Shown piece after piece: positions 60,835 through 64,000 of a stretch of DNA of 64,000 nucleotides. The first letter of the stretch is position 1. Each line of letters starts with the position of its first letter. The translations under genes were made by a program, and so were the position numbers. The stretch comes from Leptasterias polaris (lineage: Eukaryota > Echinodermata > Asteroidea > Forcipulatida > Asteriidae): contig JAZGTN010000047.1 in the NCBI GenBank assembly GCA_037783415.1, positions 930,001 through 994,000 of the forward strand, read 5' to 3'. The notes under the pieces are model-generated. The model saw only the letters and a list, made by a program, of their open reading frames with translations. It was not told the origin of the DNA and ran no database searches.

Positions 60835-63588
60835 TCACAAACAAATGTTTTTTCTCTGATGGTAGGTGAGCCCACTTTTACTAACAAATTCCTTTCCACA
60901 AATGTCACAAACAAATGGTTTCTCTCCAGTGTGGGTACGCTGATGGTAGTTGAGTGATGATTTATGAGTGAAAGTTTTTCCACAAGACTCACAAACATAT
61001 GGCTTCTCTCCAGTGTGAATCCGCTGATGGTAGTTGAGTGATGATTTCTGCGTGAAAGTTTTTCCACAAGTCTCACAAACATATGGTTTCTCTCCAGTGT
61101 GGATCCGCTGATGGTCTGTAAGGGTTGATAACTTTGTGAAAGCTTTTCCACACGAGTCACAAACAAATGGTTTCTCTCCAGTGTGGATCCTCTGATGTTC
61201 TGTCAGGGTTGATAGCTTTGTGAAAGATTTTCCGCAAAAATCACAAACAAATGGTTTTTCTGCAGTATGGACATGGTGATGGTAGGTGAGGCCATTTTTA
61301 CTAAGAAATTCCTTTCCACAAATGTCACAAACAAATGGTTTCTCTCCAGTGTGGGTGTTTTGATGGTGTGTGAGGGATGATTTGCTAATGAACGTTTTTC
61401 CACAAGAGTCACAAACAAATGGTTTCTCTCCAGTGTGGATCCGCTGATGATGATCTGTCAGTGATGATTTATGCGAGAAAGCTTTTCCACAGGAATCACA
61501 AACAAGTGGTTTCTCTCCAGTGTTGGTGCGTTGATGATGTGTGAGGGATGATTTGCTAATGAACGTTTTTCCAAAAGAGTCACAAACAAATGGTTTCTCT
61601 CCAGTGTGGATCCGCTGATGATGATCTGTCAGTGATGATTTATGCGAGAAAGCTTTTCCACAGGAATCACAAACAAATGGTTTCTCTCCAGTGTGGATCC
61701 GCTGATGGTAGTCGAGTGTTGATTTCTGGGTGAAAGTTTTTCCACAAGACTCACAAACAAATGGTTTCTCTCCAGTGTGGATCCGCTGATGATGATCTGT
61801 CAGTGATGATTTATGCGAGAAAGCTTTTCCACAGAAATCACAAACAAATGGTTTTTCTCCAGTGTGGACATGCTGATGGTAGGCGAGGCCATTTTTACTA
61901 ACAAATTCCTTTCCACAAATGTCACAAACAAATGGTTTCTCTCCAGTGTGGGTACGCTGATGGTAGTTGAGTGATGATTTATGAGTGAAAGTTTTTCCAC
62001 AAGACTCACAAACATATGGCTTCTCTCCAGTGTGAATCCGCTGATGGTAGTTGAGTGATGATTTCTGCGTGAAAGTTTTTCCACAAGTCTCACAAACATA
62101 TGGTTTCTCTCCAGTGTGGATCCGCTGATGGTCTGTAAGGGTTGATAACTTTGTGAAAGCTTTTCCACACGAGTCACAAACAAATGGTTTCTCTCCAGTG
62201 TGGATCCTCTGATGTTCTGTCAGGGTTGATAGCTTTGTGAAAGATTTTCCGCAAAAATCACAAACAAATGGTTTTTCTGCAGTATGGACATGGTGATGGT
62301 AGGTGAGGCCATTTTTACTAAGAAATTCCTTTCCACAAATGTCACAAACAAATGGTTTCTCTCCAGTGTGGGTGTTTTGATGGTGTGTGAGGGATGATTT
62401 GCTAATGAACGTTTTTCCACAAGAGTCACAAACAAATGGTTTCTCTCCAGTGTGGATCCGCTGATGATGATCTGTCAGTGATGATTTATGCGAGAAAGCT
62501 TTTCCACAGGAATCACAAACAAGTGGTTTCTCTCCAGTGTTGGTGCGTTGATGATGTGTGAGGGATGATTTGCTAATGAACGTTTTTCCAAAAGAGTCAC
62601 AAACAAATGGTTTCTCTCCAGTGTGGATCCGCTGATGATGATCTGTCAGTGATGATTTATGCGAGAAAGCTTTTCCACAGGAATCACAAACAAATGGTTT
62701 CTCTCCAGTGTGGATCCGCTGATGGTAGTCGAGTGTTGATTTCTGGGTGAAAGTTTTTCCACAAGACTCACAAACAAATGGTTTCTCTCCAGTGTGGATC
62801 CGCTGATGATGATCTGTCAGTGATGATTTATGCGAGAAAGCTTTTCCACAGAAATCACAAACAAATGGTTTTTCTCCAGTGTGGACATGCTGATGGTAGG
62901 CGAGGCCATTTTTACTAACAAATTCCTTTCCACAAATGTCACAAACAAATGGTTTCTCTCCAGTGTGGGTACGCTGATGGTAGTTGAGTGATGATTTATG
63001 AGTGAAAGTTTTCCCACAAGACTCACAAACAAATGGCTTCTCTCCAGTGTGGATCCGCTGATGGTAGTTGAGTGATGATTTCTGCGTGAAAGTTTTTCCA
63101 CAAGTCTCACAAACATATGGTTTCTCCCCAGTGTGGATCCGCTGATGGTCTGTAAGGGTTGATAACTTTGTGAAAGCTTTTCCACACAAGTCACAAACAA
63201 ATGGTTTCTCTCCAGTGTGGATCCGCTGATGTTCTGTCCGGGTTGATAGCTGTGTGAAAGATTTTCCGCAAAAGTCACAAACAAATGGTTTCTCTCCAGT
63301 GTGGGTAAGCTGATGGTAGGTGAGGCCATTTTTACTAAGAAATTCCTTTCCACAAATGTCACAAACAAATGGTTTCTCTCCGGTATGGGTACGCTGATAG
63401 TGATGGTCTGTCCGGGATGATTTACATGTATGTGTGAAAGTTTTTCCACATAAGTCACAACCAATTTGTTTCGTTACTTTGTGGACACGTTGATGGTTTG
63501 TTGGATTAGTTTTTTCCAATGCTTTTCTACAAACATAATCTAATGGTTTTTCTCCAGCGTGGGTAAGCTGATGACGTGTCAGGGGCAT
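60835..63588 (-). CDS. Giant C2H2 zinc finger protein, locus E (917 aa, about 31 fingers)
   Basis: Start MPLTRHQLTH at 63588. A degenerate first module ([12 protein letters not shown]) and a finger with a CKSSRT insertion are followed by about 29 fingers of 28-29 residues with TGEKP linkers. Several have DHHQ, adding one histidine. Modules 7-18 and 19-30 are a tandem copy (period 1,017 bp, 339 codons), including a defective finger, CDSFGK, in which the second zinc cysteine is Phe, and a linker HTAEKP. Ends HQRKNICL, the same frame-breaking scar as locus D. Upstream acceptor TTTTTTACAG near 63726-63717. No effector domain in this exon. Likely binds long repetitive DNA, but the target is unknown. 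Confidence 0.85.
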   Translation of the reverse strand: MPLTRHQLTHAGEKPLDYVCRKALEKTNPTNHQRVHKVTKQIGCDLCGKTFTHTCKSSRTDHHYQRTHTGEKPFVCDICGKEFLSKNGLTYHQLTHTGEKPFVCDFCGKSFTQLSTRTEHQRIHTGEKPFVCDLCGKAFTKLSTLTDHQRIHTGEKPYVCETCGKTFTQKSSLNYHQRIHTGEKPFVCESCGKTFTHKSSLNYHQRTHTGEKPFVCDICGKEFVSKNGLAYHQHVHTGEKPFVCDFCGKAFSHKSSLTDHHQRIHTGEKPFVCESCGKTFTQKSTLDYHQRIHTGEKPFVCDSCGKAFSHKSSLTDHHQRIHTGEKPFVCDSFGKTFISKSSLTHHQRTNTGEKPLVCDSCGKAFSHKSSLTDHHQRIHTGEKPFVCDSCGKTFISKSSLTHHQNTHTGEKPFVCDICGKEFLSKNGLTYHHHVHTAEKPFVCDFCGKSFTKLSTLTEHQRIHTGEKPFVCDSCGKAFTKLSTLTDHQRIHTGEKPYVCETCGKTFTQKSSLNYHQRIHTGEKPYVCESCGKTFTHKSSLNYHQRTHTGEKPFVCDICGKEFVSKNGLAYHQHVHTGEKPFVCDFCGKAFSHKSSLTDHHQRIHTGEKPFVCESCGKTFTQKSTLDYHQRIHTGEKPFVCDSCGKAFSHKSSLTDHHQRIHTGEKPFVCDSFGKTFISKSSLTHHQRTNTGEKPLVCDSCGKAFSHKSSLTDHHQRIHTGEKPFVCDSCGKTFISKSSLTHHQNTHTGEKPFVCDICGKEFLSKNGLTYHHHVHTAEKPFVCDFCGKSFTKLSTLTEHQRIHTGEKPFVCDSCGKAFTKLSTLTDHQRIHTGEKPYVCETCGKTFTQKSSLNYHQRIHTGEKPYVCESCGKTFTHKSSLNYHQRTHTGEKPFVCDICGKEFVSKSGLTYHQRKNICL
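60880..62913 (-). repeat. 1,017 bp internal tandem duplication, 12 fingers per unit
   Basis: Sequence at position x equals that at x+1017 over about 60880-61896 versus 61897-62913, identical wherever I compared long stretches. The next upstream part (62914-63300) is a diverged third relative. Confidence 0.9.
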
Positions 63589-63863
63589 TTTAAATGGGAA
63601 AACTTCTCCACAGAGTATTTTTACGAGATGTCTTTGCTCTGGAAGGATTTCACACAAAATGTAGTCAAAACAAACAGTTTCTCTTCAGAATGACATGCAT
63701 GAGTTTTCTTGGAAGCTCTGTAAAAAAAAATATTCAAGAACATTCTTGATCTGGAATAATATTTGTGATTGATCGCTTTAATGGAAAGATATAAACTGTT
63801 GTATTAGCAACATTGACTTTACATGTACATAAATACACTCCTTAACCCTTTCAACCCACATGG

Positions 63864-64000
63864 TAGTCTTGGTGCAAGACGTCCCTGTTTTGTATTTCCA
63901 CGACCCATAAAAGTCTGCGATCAGCCCCATCACGAATTGCCGCCAATAGAGGGCGCTATCACTCCACGAACCCACTAGTTCGTGGAATGATAGCGCCCTC
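63864..64000. mobile_element. Left end of another long-TIR element
   Basis: TAGTCTTGGTGCAAGACGTC starts at 63864 and follows the 7752 element for about 100 bp. It then forms a palindrome, GAGGGCGCTATCA and TGATAGCGCCCTC, around 63975. Cut by the window edge. Confidence 0.8.

Noticed and set aside
60828..62435. Alternative minus-strand frames inside locus E
   Set aside because: Out-of-frame readings of the same finger array, repeated at 1,017 bp.

Overview
This is eukaryotic, intron-rich, AT-rich genomic DNA packed with small transposons, tandem repeats and young local duplications. Animal-type genes (PRMT1, a CD151-like tetraspanin, many C2H2 zinc fingers) and the many TTAA-flanked MITEs, tRNA-derived SINEs and foldback elements suggest a marine invertebrate, most likely a non-vertebrate deuterostome such as an echinoderm. 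The species cannot be fixed from the sequence, and all similarities were judged by eye.

Region 1 (1-12,400, minus strand): the 5' part of an arginine methyltransferase gene, PRMT1. Five coding exons join in frame to give residues 1-187: start codon, YF helix, SAM-binding motif and double-E loop. The 3' exons lie beyond the left edge. Four tandem-repeat arrays (20, 24+19, 84 and 105 bp units) lie in introns 4 and 5. A 1.79 kb long-TIR element with a nested foldback element lies in intron 2, and a TA-flanked TIR element in intron 1.

Region 2 (12,400-19,400): intergenic. It holds a 400 bp palindromic tRNA-SINE flanked by a 15 bp direct repeat, two abutting TTAA MITEs, a MITE containing two copies of the 20 bp unit that is amplified at the left edge, and a tRNA-Leu-type SINE.

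Region 3 (19,407-31,200, plus strand): a complete seven-exon tetraspanin of the CD151/TSPAN11 type (254 aa, all six introns phase 0). Its introns contain a train of three abutting TTAA elements, SINEs with MITEs nested inside them, a TIR transposon remnant and two LINE reverse-transcriptase tails. A partial second copy of the last exon lies 1.7 kb downstream.

Region 4 (32,800-63,700, minus strand): a tandem cluster of five C2H2 zinc finger loci, A to E, each followed by the same 3' end and separated by homologous spacers. A is broken by several frameshifts. B, C and D are open but end in shared frame-breaking mutations. E encodes 917 aa with about 31 fingers, 12 of which form a near-perfect 1,017 bp tandem duplication. 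The spacers carry insertions that date the duplications (LINE tail, hAT-like element, SINE), relic 3' ends of lost units, and a MITE containing a perfect histone-type mRNA stem-loop. Between C and D is a mostly unique 3 kb block with a broken RecQ-like helicase fragment. The window ends inside another copy of the long-TIR element seen in region 1.
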